DNA of 64,000 bases from Bradyrhizobium sp. AUGA SZCCT0158 (GCF_018130065.1 NZ_JAFCME010000003.1:254501-318500), one strand, 5' to 3'. Shown: positions 8,575-19,014, counted from the stretch's first letter. Numbers and translations are program-made. Notes: generated by a model from the letters alone, not told the origin.

Positions 8575-10794
8575 CTACGCCACCAGCGCCGCATCCACCT
8601 CGGCCCCCTCGCCCCGCTGCGCCTTCAGCAGGCTGATGATCTCGGCATTGGGGCGGGCACGGCTGAACAGAAAGCCCTGGCCTTCGTGGCAGCCTTCGTT
8701 GCGCAGGCAGCTCAGTTCGGCTTCGGTCTCGACGCCTTCGGCGGTGATGGTGACGCCGAGGCCCTTGCCGAGGCTGATGATGGAACGCACGATCGCCTGC
8801 GCATCGCGGTTGGAGCCGAGATCGCGCACGAACGACTGGTCGATCTTGATCTTGTCGAACGGAAAGCTGCGGAGGTAACTCAGGCTGGAATAGCCGGTGC
8901 CGAAATCGTCCATCGAGATGCGGACGCCGAGCGAGCGCAGCGCATGCAGCGTCGCCAGCACCTGGCTGCTCTTTTCCAGCACCAGGGTCTCGGTGATCTC
9001 GAGTTCGAGCCGCGTCGCCGCCAGACCGGTTTGCTTCAACGTTTCCATCACCATCGACAGCAGATTGCCGACGCGGAACTGCAGCGGCGACAGATTGACC
9101 GCGACGCGGACGTCGTCGGGCCATTGCGCGGCATCCATGCAGGCGCGGCGCAGCATCAAGCCGCCGACGGCGTTGATCAGGCCGGTCTCTTCGGCGACGG
9201 GGATGAACTCGCCGGGCGAGACCATGCCGCGTTCGGGATGCGGCCAGCGCACCAGCGCCTCGAAACCGGTGATGCGCCCGGTCGAAAGATCGACCAGCGG
9301 CTGATAATGCGGCCGCAGCAGATCGTTCTCGATCGCATGGCGCAGCTCGATCTCGATCTTGCGGCGGGACTGCGCGCGGGCGTCCATTTCGGCTTCGAAG
9401 AAGCTGAACGTACCGCGGAACTCGTTCTTGGCGCGCGACAGCGCCATGTCGGCGTTCTTCAGCAATCTCTCGGATTCGTCGCCATCGCCGGGCGACATCG
9501 CGATGCCGATGCTGGCGCCGATCACCACCGAATGGCCGTCGAGCAGATAAGGATCGCCGATCGCCTCCAGCAGACGCCTGGCCAGCAGCACGGCGTCTTC
9601 GGGGCGCGTCGCCCCGCTCTGGACGATCGCGAACTCGTCGGAGTTGAGGCGCGCCAGCACGTCTTCCTCACGCAGCGTCGATCGCAGGCGCTTGGCGACG
9701 CCGCGCAGCAGCTTGTCGCCGATGCCGTGGCCGAGCGTATCGTTGACCGCCTTGAAATTGTCGAGGCCGAGCACCAGCACGGCGACCTTTTCGGCGCTGC
9801 GCCGCGTATGCAGCAGCAGATCGTCCATCTGCTGACGCAGCAGGGTGCGGTTCGGCAATCCGGTCAGGCCGTCGTGCTGGGCCATGAAGGCCAGCCGCGC
9901 TTCGGCGCGCTTGCGTTCGGTGATGTCCATCAACGCCAGCAGCACGGCTGGCTGGTCGCCGTAAACCAGCTGGCGCGAATAGATCGCCAGATCGATCAAG
10001 GCGCCGTCGGCCCTGACATGCTTCCAGGTCCGGGCCGCCTGTTCGTCGCTGCTGCGATCGCCCGCCCACGGCAATTCCGGATCGAACGCCTGCAGACTGC
10101 GGATCGTCAGTCGCTCGAACTCGGTGCGGCTATAGCTGTAGTGCTGGACCGCGGCGTCGTTGACGCCGAGAATGCGCTCGCCATCGAGCGAACAAACGAT
10201 CATCGGCACCGGGTTGCTGTCGAACAGCAGGCGGAATGACGCCTCCCGCTGTTTCAACTCGGTAATATCGACGCGCAGGCCGATGACGCCGCCGTCTTCG
10301 GTCAGCCGCTCGTCGATCAGGATGACGCGGCCATCGGCCAGTGTCTGCTCGTGACGATCGCCCGGCTGGTGAAGCCTGGTCAGACGCTCGGTGAGCCATT
10401 CCTCCTCGCGGCCAATCGCTTCCGGATAATCGCCGCGCTCGACGCCGACGCGGATGGTGTCCGCCAGCCGCGCGCCCGGCTCGAACAGATCCGAGCTGCG
10501 GTTGTAGATCTCCGCATATTTCTTGTTCCAGAGAATGTAGCGGCCTTCGGCGTCGAGAAACACGATGCCCTGGGGCAGGATGTCGATCGCCTCGCGCAGC
10601 CGTTCGTGCGATTTGCGCGCGTCAGCAATCGCGGCCTCCGCCTCGGCGCGCGTGCGCACGATTTCGCTGCGCTCGGTGGGACCTTGGCGGCGATCAGCTG
10701 AAAGCTTTGGGCTGGGTTTTACCGGTCGACCGAACAGGCGAGCAATCGAGGTTCGCTTTGGTTTCTTGATTGTCTTTGGCCTTATCTTCGGCAT
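8575..10794 (-). CDS. PAS-GGDEF-EAL cyclic-di-GMP protein, probably a phosphodiesterase
   Basis: 739 residues, no membrane segment. Two PAS domains (about 65-178 and 185-295) end in DITE motifs and feed a GGDEF domain (about 305-465) and an EAL domain (about 485-725). In the GGDEF site the motif reads NSDEF at 384-388, with both glycines replaced, so diguanylate cyclase activity is unlikely. The EAL site is complete: FEALVRW at 511, NLSP, ITET at 600, SMDDFGTGYSS, the Lys in DKIKID, and AEGVE with GQGF near the end. I infer a cytoplasmic sensor that breaks down c-di-GMP, perhaps with the degenerate GGDEF binding GTP as an activator. Confidence 0.9.
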   Translation of the reverse strand: MPKIRPKTIKKPKRTSIARLFGRPVKPSPKLSADRRQGPTERSEIVRTRAEAEAAIADARKSHERLREAIDILPQGIVFLDAEGRYILWNKKYAEIYNRSSDLFEPGARLADTIRVGVERGDYPEAIGREEEWLTERLTRLHQPGDRHEQTLADGRVILIDERLTEDGGVIGLRVDITELKQREASFRLLFDSNPVPMIVCSLDGERILGVNDAAVQHYSYSRTEFERLTIRSLQAFDPELPWAGDRSSDEQAARTWKHVRADGALIDLAIYSRQLVYGDQPAVLLALMDITERKRAEARLAFMAQHDGLTGLPNRTLLRQQMDDLLLHTRRSAEKVAVLVLGLDNFKAVNDTLGHGIGDKLLRGVAKRLRSTLREEDVLARLNSDEFAIVQSGATRPEDAVLLARRLLEAIGDPYLLDGHSVVIGASIGIAMSPGDGDESERLLKNADMALSRAKNEFRGTFSFFEAEMDARAQSRRKIEIELRHAIENDLLRPHYQPLVDLSTGRITGFEALVRWPHPERGMVSPGEFIPVAEETGLINAVGGLMLRRACMDAAQWPDDVRVAVNLSPLQFRVGNLLSMVMETLKQTGLAATRLELEITETLVLEKSSQVLATLHALRSLGVRISMDDFGTGYSSLSYLRSFPFDKIKIDQSFVRDLGSNRDAQAIVRSIISLGKGLGVTITAEGVETEAELSCLRNEGCHEGQGFLFSRARPNAEIISLLKAQRGEGAEVDAALVA

Positions 10795-11134
10795 TGCTGC
10801 GTCTCATCCGCCTTCTGCGTGCAACGTTCTCCGATAAGTGTCTGAAAAAATGGTATCTCTTGCCGGTTCGAAGCGCCCCGCGCCCGGCTCTCCGGTGCCC
10901 GCTAAAAAGGCTGGTTCACGCTATGCGTGTGCCGCTGCAACAGGTGCGCGAGACCAAACGCAGATGCACACGCAGAATCTCATCCAGCGCACGAAAAGCA
11001 CGCGACACGCATTCGGATTGTACACGGAATGCGCGAAATCTGCGCCGGCGCATCAATATGCGCCAATGGTCGGGACGGTTATTGAAGCGTTAAGCCGGCG
11101 CTGATCGCCGCACAATGCAAGCTGTCCAAAGGGA
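10795..11134. other. Intergenic stretch, no gene supported
   Basis: This is the gap between the start of the EAL gene and the stop of the chemoreceptor. It must carry the EAL gene promoter, though I see no clear -35/-10 pair. A GTG-started 88-residue plus-strand frame at 10838-11104 lacks a ribosome site and family resemblance. Confidence 0.5.
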
Positions 11135-13252
11135 TTAAGCCTCGCGCACCGTGTCGAGGAATTTGCCGACTTCCAGCCGGAGGCGGTTGCTTTCGCCGGA
11201 CAGCGACTGGGCCGAGGAAAGAACCTGCGCGGAAGCGGAGCCGGTCCGGCGGGCACCCTGGTTCACATCGACAATGTTGGTGGCGACATCGGAGGTGCCC
11301 ACTGCCGCCTGCTCGACATTGCGCGCAATCTCCTGCGTGGCGCTACCCTGCTGATCCACGGAGTTCGAGATCGTCGCCGCGATTTGCGAGATCCGGCCGA
11401 TGGTGGTGCCGATCTGCTTGATCGCCAGAACCGATTCCTGGGTCGCCACCTGCATCCCGGCAATCTGGCTGCTGATTTCCTTGGTTGCATTGGCGGTCTG
11501 CGCGGCGAGCGCTTTGACTTCCTGCGCGACCACCGCAAAGCCCCGTCCCGAATCACCCGCGCGCGCCGCCTCGATGGTGGCGTTGAGCGCCAGGAGATTG
11601 GTCTGTTCGGCGATCGTGGTGATCAGATTGACGACGTCGCCGATCCGCAAGGCGGCCTTCGACAGCTCGTTGATGCGGGCGTCGGTCATTTCAGCCTGAG
11701 TGACGGCTTCGCCGGCGATCCGGTTCGACTCCTCGACCTGGCGGCTGATTTCGGCGACCGATGCGGTCATTTCTTCCGTCGCGGCGGCGACCGACCTGAC
11801 GTTTGAGGAGGCCTCCTCGGACGCTGCCTCCACCCTGCCGGAGAGCTGCTGCGTCTCCTCGGCGGTCCGGGTCAGACTGGTCGCCGAGGCTTCCAGCTCC
11901 GTTGAGGCCGAGGATACCGTCTGCACGATCTCGCCGACCGCGGCCTCGAATTCGGCCGCCAGTTTCTGCATTTCCGCCTTGCGCTGGGCATGCGCTTGCT
12001 TTTCGGTTTCCGAACGTTCGGCGCGCAGCCGGTTCGATTCCAGCATGTTGTCCTTGAAGACCTGCAGCGCGCCTGCCATGTCGGCGATCTCGTCCGAGCC
12101 GCCGGTCGCGATATTGGCCGCCAGATCGCCCGCGGCAATCGACTTCATGCTGTTCTGCAGATGCACCAGACGGCGCACGACGCCGCGCCCGACATAGTAC
12201 CAGCCAATGACCAGCGCCGTTAAAAGGCTGACGAGCGCAAGACTGATCAGGATGATGCGTCCCTGCCCGATCTCCGCCTCCGATTCACGGACCGCGGTGG
12301 CGGCGCCCGCTTCGCTGCGCTTTCGCAGGCTGGCGACTTCCTTCTCGAACTCCAGGGCGAGCGTGCGGTTCTCCGTCACCACGTTGGCGCCGGCCTTCGC
12401 GGCCACCAGTTCGCGTTGCTTGAGCTCGAAAATGTTGCCGGCATCCTTGCCGGTCTTGACCAGTTCGTCGACCAGTTTCGACGCTTCGGGATTCTTGAAG
12501 GTCGCGGCTGCCTTGCCAAGGCGGCCCGCGGTCGCCGTGAAGCGGTCCTTGACCGGCGGCAGCAGATCGGCGGACGGCAGGTCGGCGGCCTCCACCAGGA
12601 TTCCCAGTATCAAATTGGATTCCGCACGCAACTCCAGAATGGCTTGCAGCGATGCCAGTTCGTTGTCGGCCAGCGCCGACAGCGTCTTCTGAACGACTTC
12701 CAGATCCTTGTTGTCGGCCGCGGTCTGCAGGCCCATCGTCAGGCTGAACCCGGCGTCATCGGCCATCGGCGCCAGTTTTTCGGCAAGCTTCTGATGCGAT
12801 TTGCGCAAGCTCGCGACCAGCGCGTCGCGCGAGGCGGCAATGGTCTGGCGCTCGGTGACGGATTGCAACAGCCGGTCGAGATTGACCAGGATGCGATCGG
12901 CGGTCTTGCTGACTTTGGCGACGTCGTCGGCGGCGAGCGCGCCGATGCTCTGCTTGAGCTCCTGACGCGCCGCGGTCAAGATTCTGGAGGCGTGATCGCG
13001 CTCGGCCTGATCGGTCGCGGCGAGAAGGCGGGGTGCCGCGGCGGCGACGTCGCCGGCGGCCCTGGCGACCTCGGAGGCCCGCGTGATCTCAGGCAGGCTC
13101 TTCTCGGAGATCGCGCCCAGCGAACGCCCGAGGCTGTCGTAGGAGATGATCGCACTGCCGCTCGCCAGCACCGTGAGTGCGGCGACGACGCCAAAGGCCA
13201 TAAACAGGCGACCGCGAAGGCCGAGGCGATACCACGACATGCCAGCGTTCAT
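11135..13252 (-). CDS. Methyl-accepting chemotaxis protein
   Basis: 705 residues; ATG 13252 has TTGGAG 7 bases upstream. Membrane helices at about 14-37 and 332-354 enclose a long periplasmic domain that is mostly helical and may be of the helical-bundle ligand type. A HAMP domain (about 355-405) follows, then the cytoplasmic coiled-coil signalling domain with the hairpin [19 protein letters not shown] at about 561. No C-terminal CheB/CheR-binding pentapeptide is visible. It should signal to CheA, but no che genes are nearby. The LivK-type binding protein upstream on the same strand might deliver its ligand, which is speculative. Confidence 0.9.
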   Translation of the reverse strand: MNAGMSWYRLGLRGRLFMAFGVVAALTVLASGSAIISYDSLGRSLGAISEKSLPEITRASEVARAAGDVAAAAPRLLAATDQAERDHASRILTAARQELKQSIGALAADDVAKVSKTADRILVNLDRLLQSVTERQTIAASRDALVASLRKSHQKLAEKLAPMADDAGFSLTMGLQTAADNKDLEVVQKTLSALADNELASLQAILELRAESNLILGILVEAADLPSADLLPPVKDRFTATAGRLGKAAATFKNPEASKLVDELVKTGKDAGNIFELKQRELVAAKAGANVVTENRTLALEFEKEVASLRKRSEAGAATAVRESEAEIGQGRIILISLALVSLLTALVIGWYYVGRGVVRRLVHLQNSMKSIAAGDLAANIATGGSDEIADMAGALQVFKDNMLESNRLRAERSETEKQAHAQRKAEMQKLAAEFEAAVGEIVQTVSSASTELEASATSLTRTAEETQQLSGRVEAASEEASSNVRSVAAATEEMTASVAEISRQVEESNRIAGEAVTQAEMTDARINELSKAALRIGDVVNLITTIAEQTNLLALNATIEAARAGDSGRGFAVVAQEVKALAAQTANATKEISSQIAGMQVATQESVLAIKQIGTTIGRISQIAATISNSVDQQGSATQEIARNVEQAAVGTSDVATNIVDVNQGARRTGSASAQVLSSAQSLSGESNRLRLEVGKFLDTVREA

Positions 13253-13329
13253 CGCAAAACTCCAATCAACAAAGCAAAATCGTGCCCGCGAGCAGCCGGG
13301 TGTTACCCGGTGCTCGCGACTTTCTGAAC

Positions 13330-14505
13330 TTACGATCCGGACTTCTCGAGCCGGTCGACCGCCTTGAAGCTGCCGTCCGCCTGGATCACGGTCAGGAACA
13401 CTTCATTCGAGCCGCGGTTGCTGGTGGGGCTGTAGGAGAGCTTGAAGCCGCCGAGATCGAGGCTGCCGGCTTTTTGCACGGCGTCGATCATGGCCTGGCG
13501 GGTGAGGTCGCCATCAACCTTCTCGAGCGCTGCGGCAATCGCACGGCCGACGAGGTAACCCTCGAGCGAAACGAAGCCGGGCTGCGCGTCGGGCGCGCTG
13601 GCCTTGAGCGAAGCATGGTAGCGCCCGACCACCGGGATCGCCGCATCCTTCGGGAACGGAACGACCTGCGTGATCACGACGCCGGTGCCGGCAGCGCCGA
13701 GTTCCTTTGCAAGCGCATCGGACCCGACAAAGGAGATGTTCACGAAAGTGGCGTCGAGCTTGATCTGCTTGGCCAGCTTGATGAACTCAGCCGCGGGCTT
13801 GTAGGGGCTGATCATGATCACGGCCTGGGGCTCGACCTTCTTGATGGCCAGCAGCGCGGCTTTCACGGCCACGGTGTTGCGCTCGAAGGTGCCTTCGCCG
13901 GCAAGCTGCATCTGCCGCTTTTCGAGCGCCTTCTTGACGCCGGCAAGGCCGGCCTGACCGAAAGCGTCGTCCTGGTACATGATCGCGATCTTGGTCGCGC
14001 CGAGGTCCTTGGTCACCCGTTCGACCATGGCTTCGGTTTCCTGGAAGTAGCTGGCGCGAATATTCATCACCAGCGGCTTGTGCGGCTCGCGCAGGAATTC
14101 GGCGCCGGTGAAGGCACCGATGAAGGGCGCGCCTGCCGCCGTTGCGATCGGCTGGGTGGCGGCTGAGGTCGGGGTGCCAACCGCACCGACGAGCGCGAAC
14201 ACCTTGTCTTCTTCCAGCAGCTTCTTGGCCGCTTCGATCGACCTGGTCGGCTCATAGCCGTCGTCGACGCTCTTGAGCTCGAGCTTGCGGCCCTTGACGC
14301 CGCCGGCCTTGTTGATCTCGGCGAAGGCCGCTTCCAGCCCGATCTTCATGCCCTGGCCCAAGGCCGAGGCCGGACCGTCAAGCGCCGCGGCTTGACCAAA
14401 CACGATCTTGTCGGCCGACACGCCGTTTTCGGCGGATGCGGGAATGCTGGTCGCGAGGAGAACAGCCGACGCAGCAAGGAAGGCGTTGAACGGAGTAGCT
14501 CGCAT
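13330..14505 (-). CDS. ABC transporter substrate-binding protein, branched-chain amino acid (LivK) type
   Basis: 391 residues from ATG 14505, with AAAGGA about 8 bases upstream; longer forms would bury the signal peptide ([20 protein letters not shown], cut after ASA). The mature part reads as a type I periplasmic binding protein: [17 protein letters not shown] at the start, then [20 protein letters not shown] and [13 protein letters not shown]. This family binds amino acids, amides, aromatic acids or urea. No permease or ATPase genes are adjacent, so it either serves a transporter encoded elsewhere or presents ligand to the chemoreceptor gene 77 bp downstream. Confidence 0.85.
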   Translation of the reverse strand: MRATPFNAFLAASAVLLATSIPASAENGVSADKIVFGQAAALDGPASALGQGMKIGLEAAFAEINKAGGVKGRKLELKSVDDGYEPTRSIEAAKKLLEEDKVFALVGAVGTPTSAATQPIATAAGAPFIGAFTGAEFLREPHKPLVMNIRASYFQETEAMVERVTKDLGATKIAIMYQDDAFGQAGLAGVKKALEKRQMQLAGEGTFERNTVAVKAALLAIKKVEPQAVIMISPYKPAAEFIKLAKQIKLDATFVNISFVGSDALAKELGAAGTGVVITQVVPFPKDAAIPVVGRYHASLKASAPDAQPGFVSLEGYLVGRAIAAALEKVDGDLTRQAMIDAVQKAGSLDLGGFKLSYSPTSNRGSNEVFLTVIQADGSFKAVDRLEKSGS

Positions 14506-14882
14506 ATGATTGTCCTTTGGCGGGTGTAATGGTCGAACGGATCTGCTGGCCCGGTCATCGTTGGCATGACGACACAGCAACACTGCGTTGCGATTGTGAG
14601 CCAGATAGCTTCAGAACAGATTAATGATTTGAGCGGTGCGTATTTGTACGGTTGCGCGATCGAGGCGAGGTTCGCGGCGGAGTTGCAGCCGTGAACACGC
14701 AGCCCGCACAAGGCGATCGTGGCCCAATCAAAATTGGCAGGGAATACCCGAGCGTGAATCGCCACTTGCGCGGATCAGCGACAAGTGTCCGGAATTCCAG
14801 CGGGGACCGGCAAGGTTATCGAAGGGTTAAGCTGATCGCCTGTCCGTGCGACGCAGTCCCGATTGTTCTTCGACACGATAGC
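14506..14882. other. Intergenic stretch, no gene supported
   Basis: 377 bases between the start of the binding-protein gene and the stop of the L,D-transpeptidase. No frame has both coding character and a ribosome site. The short segment 14812-14839 resembles 11078-11107 (GGTTATNGAAGNGTTAAGC, then CTGATCGCC), a weak similarity without known meaning. Confidence 0.4.
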
Positions 14883-15317
14883 TTAGTTGATCTGAATCCG
14901 CGTATTGCGTTGGCCGTTGCGCTGTACCAGCGCGAACAGCGCCGCCGCATGCGACGGGTGCAGCCTGACGCAGCCATGCGAGGCGCGGCCGCCGAGCCGC
15001 TTGATATCCGTGGTGCCGTGAATGGCGAATCCGTAATGGAAGAAGATCGCGTGCGGCATCGGCGAATTGTAGTATTTGCGCGAGAAGTAATGTCGATGCA
15101 TCGATTGCGGACGGAATACGCCGCTCGGCGTGCCATAGCCGCTGCGGCCGGTCGAGACCGGCCAGCTGTACCGCGTCGCGCCGTCGATGCTGACGGCCAT
15201 GCGCTGGGATGATTTGTCGATCTGGACCACGACCGCGGCGCGTGCCGGGCTCAGTGCCAATGCCGACATGAAAATCGCGGCCATACATGACAGCCGCAAA
15301 CCCAATCGAAATTTCAT
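14883..15317 (-). CDS. L,D-transpeptidase (YkuD/ErfK family)
   Basis: 144 residues with a signal peptide (MKFRLGLRLSCMAAIFMSAL, cut near ARA). The YkuD catalytic motif is intact: FAIHGTTDI, then GRASHGCVRL with the nucleophilic Cys. Length is that of the minimal single-domain periplasmic form. These enzymes make 3-3 cross-links in peptidoglycan or attach lipoproteins to it. The divergent mepA gene starts 242 bp away, so both flank a shared intergenic region and both act on the cell wall; coregulation is plausible. Confidence 0.92.
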   Translation of the reverse strand: MKFRLGLRLSCMAAIFMSALALSPARAAVVVQIDKSSQRMAVSIDGATRYSWPVSTGRSGYGTPSGVFRPQSMHRHYFSRKYYNSPMPHAIFFHYGFAIHGTTDIKRLGGRASHGCVRLHPSHAAALFALVQRNGQRNTRIQIN

Positions 15318-15559
15318 AATGACGCCCTGCCGTCAAAAAAAGCTCTCTAATGGCGGCATGATGTGTTTTGGAAACGCGCCCCTGTAAAGAGCGGCGGCCC
15401 GGCCGGGCGCAAAGGGTCCGAATTAATCTTAACCCGGGGCGACCGGAATAGCGTGGAAATGCTGCGTGCAGATGCTGTGGGAGATTAAACAATTGCGATT
15501 GGTACGGTTGTCCCGCGCGGCCGATTCCATGTTACGTCTTGGGCAGCTAGAGTGATCCG

Positions 15560-16507
15560 ATGACACCCCGCCTGATTCTGATCTCGCTCCTGGTTTTGAT
15601 CGGTCTCGCCAATGCCACCCTGGCATGGGCGCAGGACAAAGGCAGCGTTGATCCCAAGCCGCTGCCGCCGCTGGCCAACCCCAACGATCCCAACATCGCC
15701 GCCAAGGAGTTGTTCGGCCGCAAGCTGCTGCCGGCAGCGACGCCGACGCGGGTGCTGGGCTTTTACGCCCATGGCTGCATCGCGGGCGCGGAGGGACTGC
15801 CGATCAACGGCGACACCTGGCAGGTGATGCGGCTGTCGCGCAATCGCTACTGGGGGCATCCCGACATGGTCGCGCTGGTGAGGCGGCTGGCCAACAAGGC
15901 GCACAGAGATGCCGGCTGGCCCGGCATTCTGGTCGGCGACATGTCGCAGCCGCGCGGTGGCCCGATGTTGACAGGCCATGCCAGCCATCAGGTGGGGTTA
16001 GATGCCGACATCTGGCTGACGCCGATGCCGAACCGCCGGTTGTCGCGCAACGAACGCGAGGAAATGTCGGCAGTCATGATGGTGCGCTCCGACCGGCTCG
16101 ACATCGATCCCAAAGTGTTCACACCAGGTCATCTGGTGGTGATCCGCGCCGCCGCGCAGGAGCCGACGGTGCAGCGCATCTTCGTCAATGCCGCGATCAA
16201 GAAGGCGCTGTGCCGCGAAGCCAAGGGCGATCGCAGCTGGCTGCACAAGGTGCGGCCGATGTACGGCCACGACTATCATTTCCACATCCGCATCAAATGC
16301 CCGCCCGGCGCCGGCGAATGCGAGAGCCAGCCCGATCCGACCGAAGGCGAAGGCTGCAGCGCCGGCGACCTCGCCTTCTGGTTCAAGGACTCGGTTCTCC
16401 ATCCGAAACCGCCGCTCATTCCGCCGAAACCAAAACCGCCGATGACGATGGCGCAGCTTCCCCCGGCCTGCAAAGCGGTGCTGACCGCACCGGATGCAAA
16501 GCAATAG
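15560..16507 (+). CDS. mepA: Penicillin-insensitive murein endopeptidase
   Basis: 315 residues. A signal peptide (MTPRLILISLLVLIGLANAT, cut after AWA) exports it to the periplasm. Peptidase M74 zinc ligands are visible in RGGPMLTGHASHQVGLDADI and in YGHDYHFHIRI. The family cuts D-Ala-meso-DAP cross-links in peptidoglycan. The C-terminus carries a proline/lysine-rich tail (KPPLIPPKPKPP). Start choice: the ATG immediately precedes the signal peptide; the ribosome site is weak. Gene pairing with the divergent L,D-transpeptidase supports a role in wall remodelling. Confidence 0.92.
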   Translation: MTPRLILISLLVLIGLANATLAWAQDKGSVDPKPLPPLANPNDPNIAAKELFGRKLLPAATPTRVLGFYAHGCIAGAEGLPINGDTWQVMRLSRNRYWGHPDMVALVRRLANKAHRDAGWPGILVGDMSQPRGGPMLTGHASHQVGLDADIWLTPMPNRRLSRNEREEMSAVMMVRSDRLDIDPKVFTPGHLVVIRAAAQEPTVQRIFVNAAIKKALCREAKGDRSWLHKVRPMYGHDYHFHIRIKCPPGAGECESQPDPTEGEGCSAGDLAFWFKDSVLHPKPPLIPPKPKPPMTMAQLPPACKAVLTAPDAKQ

Positions 16508-16509
16508 CT

Positions 16510-16534
16510 GGCGGCGCGGAGCCTTTGCGCCGCC
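16510..16534 (+). terminator. Stem-loop after mepA
   Basis: Perfect 8-bp arms GGCGGCGC (16510-16517) and GCGCCGCC (16527-16534) around a 9-base loop, 3 bases after the mepA stop. There is no following T-run, so it may act only as an mRNA 3'-end structure. Confidence 0.35.
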
Positions 16535-16687
16535 CCAACAATGCTGTAAGCTCGGCCGCGCGATATCCCGACCGACCGTAAGTCATCGGGATTGCCGGAA
16601 CGGCGCTTCCGCCTGTCGCATCCCTGACCCAACCAATACCTGATTTGCGCGCGCGAGCCGCGCCGCAGACTCGCACGGAGCGCCAAC

Positions 16688-17473
16688 ATGCATCGTCCCG
16701 CCGGAATTTTTGCCGCCTTTTTCATTCTGTTTGGCGCGATCCAATCGCCCGCTGCCGCACAGGACAAGACGGTTACGGTGTTCGCCGCCGCCTCGATGAA
16801 GAATGCGCTCGATGACATCGACGCCGCCTATACCGCCAGGACCGGCGTCAAGATCACGGTAAGCTACGCTGCGAGCTCGGCACTGGCAAAACAGATCGAA
16901 CAGGGCGCGCCGGCCGACGTGTTCATATCCGCCGACACCGACTGGATGGATTATGCGATCGGAAAGAAAACCCTCAACGAGCCGACCCGGGTCAACCTGC
17001 TCGGCAATTCCATCGTGCTGATCGCTCCGAAGGATTCGAAGATCGACAATGTCAGCATCGGCGCGGGCTTCGATCTCGCCAAGCTCGCGGGTGACGGCAA
17101 GATCGCGACCGGCGACGTCAAATCCGTGCCGGTCGGAAAATACGCCAAGGCGGCACTGGAGAAACTCGGCGCCTGGCAGGCGGCCGAGCCGAAATTCGCG
17201 ATGGCCGACAGCGTGCGCGCGGCGCTGACGCTGGTGGCGCGCGGTGAAGCCACACTCGGCATCGTCTACTCCACCGACGCCAGGGTCGAGCCCGGCGTCA
17301 AGGTCGTCGGCACCTTCCCGGGCGATTCCCATCCCGCGATCATTTATCCGGTCGCAGCGACCACGACCGCCAAGCCGGAGACCTCGGATTATCTTGCCTT
17401 CCTGCGCTCGACCGCGGCCAAGAACATCCTCGAAAAATACGGCTTCAAGTTCCTGGTCAGCCCCTCGACCTGA
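16688..17473 (+). CDS. modA: Molybdate ABC transporter, periplasmic binding protein
   Basis: 261 residues with a signal peptide (MHRPAGIFAAFFILFGAIQS, cut after AAA). The mature protein opens TVFAAASMKNALDDI, the usual ModA start that supplies oxyanion-binding serines. GAPADVFISAD and the later IVYSTDA segments also fit the family. It captures molybdate in the periplasm and hands it to ModB. The stop overlaps the modB start as TGATG, so the two are translationally coupled. ACGGAG lies 7 bases before the ATG. I see no ModE operator upstream. Confidence 0.95.
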   Translation: MHRPAGIFAAFFILFGAIQSPAAAQDKTVTVFAAASMKNALDDIDAAYTARTGVKITVSYAASSALAKQIEQGAPADVFISADTDWMDYAIGKKTLNEPTRVNLLGNSIVLIAPKDSKIDNVSIGAGFDLAKLAGDGKIATGDVKSVPVGKYAKAALEKLGAWQAAEPKFAMADSVRAALTLVARGEATLGIVYSTDARVEPGVKVVGTFPGDSHPAIIYPVAATTTAKPETSDYLAFLRSTAAKNILEKYGFKFLVSPST

Positions 17474-18168
17474 TGTTCGATATCTCGCCGACGGAATGGA
17501 CGGCGATCCTGCTCTCTCTGCGGGTCGCCATCATCGCAACGCTGGTGGCGACGCCGTTCGGCATCGCGCTGGCGTGGCTGCTGGCGCGGCACAATTTCTG
17601 GGGCAAGTCGATCCTCGATGCGTTGGTCCATCTGCCGCTGGTGCTTCCGCCGGTCGTGACCGGCTATCTGCTGCTGCTCACCTTCGGCCGCCGCGGCATG
17701 GTCGGCGCGTGGCTGGCCGACAATCTCGGCATCGTGTTCGCGTTTCGCTGGACCGGAGCTGCGCTGGCCTGCGGCGTGATGTCGTTTCCGCTGCTGGTGC
17801 GGCCGATCCGGCTGTCGATCGAGGCGATCGACCGCCGGCTGGAACAGGCATCGAGCACGCTCGGCGCGGCACCGTGGCAGGTGTTTGTCACCGTGACCCT
17901 GCCGCTGGCGCTGCCGGGCATACTGGCCGGCATGGTGCTCGGCTTTGCCAAGGCGATCGGCGAGTTCGGCGCCACCATTACGTTCGTGTCGAACATTCCC
18001 GGTGAAACCCAGACGATTTCCTCGGCGATCTATTCGCTGATCCAGACACCCGACGGCGACCGCGCGGCGGGACGGCTGGTGCTGATCTCCATCGTGATCG
18101 CGATGGGCGCGCTGATCGCATCCGAGTGGTTCGCACGGCGCGCCACGCAGCGCCTGCACGGGAACTGA
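17473..18168 (+). CDS. modB: Molybdate ABC transporter permease
   Basis: 231 residues with about five membrane helices. It carries the binding-protein-dependent permease loop ([20 protein letters not shown]) that contacts ModC. The segment [16 protein letters not shown] is typical for ModB. It forms the inner-membrane channel for molybdate. The start ATG shares one base with the modA stop, and modC begins 2 bases after its stop, giving a tight modABC operon. Confidence 0.95.
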   Translation: MFDISPTEWTAILLSLRVAIIATLVATPFGIALAWLLARHNFWGKSILDALVHLPLVLPPVVTGYLLLLTFGRRGMVGAWLADNLGIVFAFRWTGAALACGVMSFPLLVRPIRLSIEAIDRRLEQASSTLGAAPWQVFVTVTLPLALPGILAGMVLGFAKAIGEFGATITFVSNIPGETQTISSAIYSLIQTPDGDRAAGRLVLISIVIAMGALIASEWFARRATQRLHGN

Positions 18169-18170
18169 CC

Positions 18171-18845
18171 ATGCTGCGCGTCGAGGTCACAAAGCAGCTT
18201 GGCGAGTTCTCGCTGGAAGCCTCGTTCACCAGCGAGGGCCGCGTCACCGGCCTGTTCGGCGCGTCCGGCGCCGGCAAGAGCTCGCTGATCAACATGATCG
18301 CGGGCTTGCTGCGGCCCGACCGCGGCGTCATCACCCTCGACGGCGAAACGCTCGACGACACCTCGACGGGCGCGCACGTGCCGCCGCACCGCCGCCGCAT
18401 CGGCTATGTGTTCCAGGATGCCCGGCTGTTTCCGCATCTTACCGTGCGGCAAAATCTCGACTACGGCCGGCGCATGAACCGCCTCACTGAAGATCCCGCG
18501 CAGCATGCGCGCATCACCGATCTGCTCGACATCGGCGGCCTGCTGGATCGCCGGCCCGGAAAACTCTCCGGCGGCGAGCGTCAGCGCGTCGCGCTCGGCC
18601 GCGCGCTGTTGTCGAAGCCACGATTGCTGCTGCTCGATGAGCCGCTGGGATCGCTCGACGAGGGACGCAAGGTCGAAATCCTGCCCTATCTGATCCGGCT
18701 GCGCGACGAAGGCATCCCGATGGTCTATGTCAGCCACGATGCCGCGGAGCTGCGCCAGCTCGCGACGCAGATCGTGATGTTGCGCAACGGACGCGTCACC
18801 GCGCTCGGCGGCGTCAAGGTGCTGACGGGCAGCACGCCTGCTTGA
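18171..18845 (+). CDS. modC: Molybdate ABC transporter ATP-binding protein, short form
   Basis: 224 residues from ATG 18171, 2 bases after the modB stop; a longer frame from 18126 only reads through modB. Walker A is GASGAGKSS, the signature is [16 protein letters not shown], and Walker B is [13 protein letters not shown], with the switch His in [10 protein letters not shown]. Classical ModC proteins run to about 350 residues with a C-terminal Mop/TOBE domain that senses molybdate. Here the protein ends soon after the ATPase domain, so that regulatory domain is absent. It should still power ModAB, but without the usual feedback. Confidence 0.92.
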   Translation: MLRVEVTKQLGEFSLEASFTSEGRVTGLFGASGAGKSSLINMIAGLLRPDRGVITLDGETLDDTSTGAHVPPHRRRIGYVFQDARLFPHLTVRQNLDYGRRMNRLTEDPAQHARITDLLDIGGLLDRRPGKLSGGERQRVALGRALLSKPRLLLLDEPLGSLDEGRKVEILPYLIRLRDEGIPMVYVSHDAAELRQLATQIVMLRNGRVTALGGVKVLTGSTPA

Positions 18846-18852
18846 TATCGTC

Positions 18853-18868
18853 CGTGATCCAGATCACG
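18853..18868. promoter_or_regulatory. CRP/FNR-type palindrome
   Basis: A perfect 16-bp palindrome, CGTGATCCAGATCACG, lies just after modC and about 147 bp before the start of the histidine-rich protein gene. The core TGAT-N4-ATCA matches FNR/FixK half-sites, and GTGA-N6-TCAC matches the CRP form. Which regulator binds, if any, cannot be told. Confidence 0.45.
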
Positions 18869-19014
18869 TTCGATCGGCGCAGAATCCAAGAAATCCAGTG
18901 TTTATAGGCACTTCCTGAACACCCGTTCAGAAAAATCCTTCGAACTATTTTCGCGGGCGACGCGTCTCATAAGCGCATCAGGCAATCACGCCTAGCACAA
19001 TGGAGACTACAACT

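Noticed and set aside
8467-10239. Open plus-strand frame of about 590 codons opposite the EAL gene
   Set aside because: Starts in the palindromic repeat and has antisense composition; the EAL/GGDEF motifs are on the minus strand.
10838-11104. GTG-started 88-residue frame downstream of the chemoreceptor
   Set aside because: No ribosome site, no recognisable domain, and it overlaps the likely promoter of the EAL gene.
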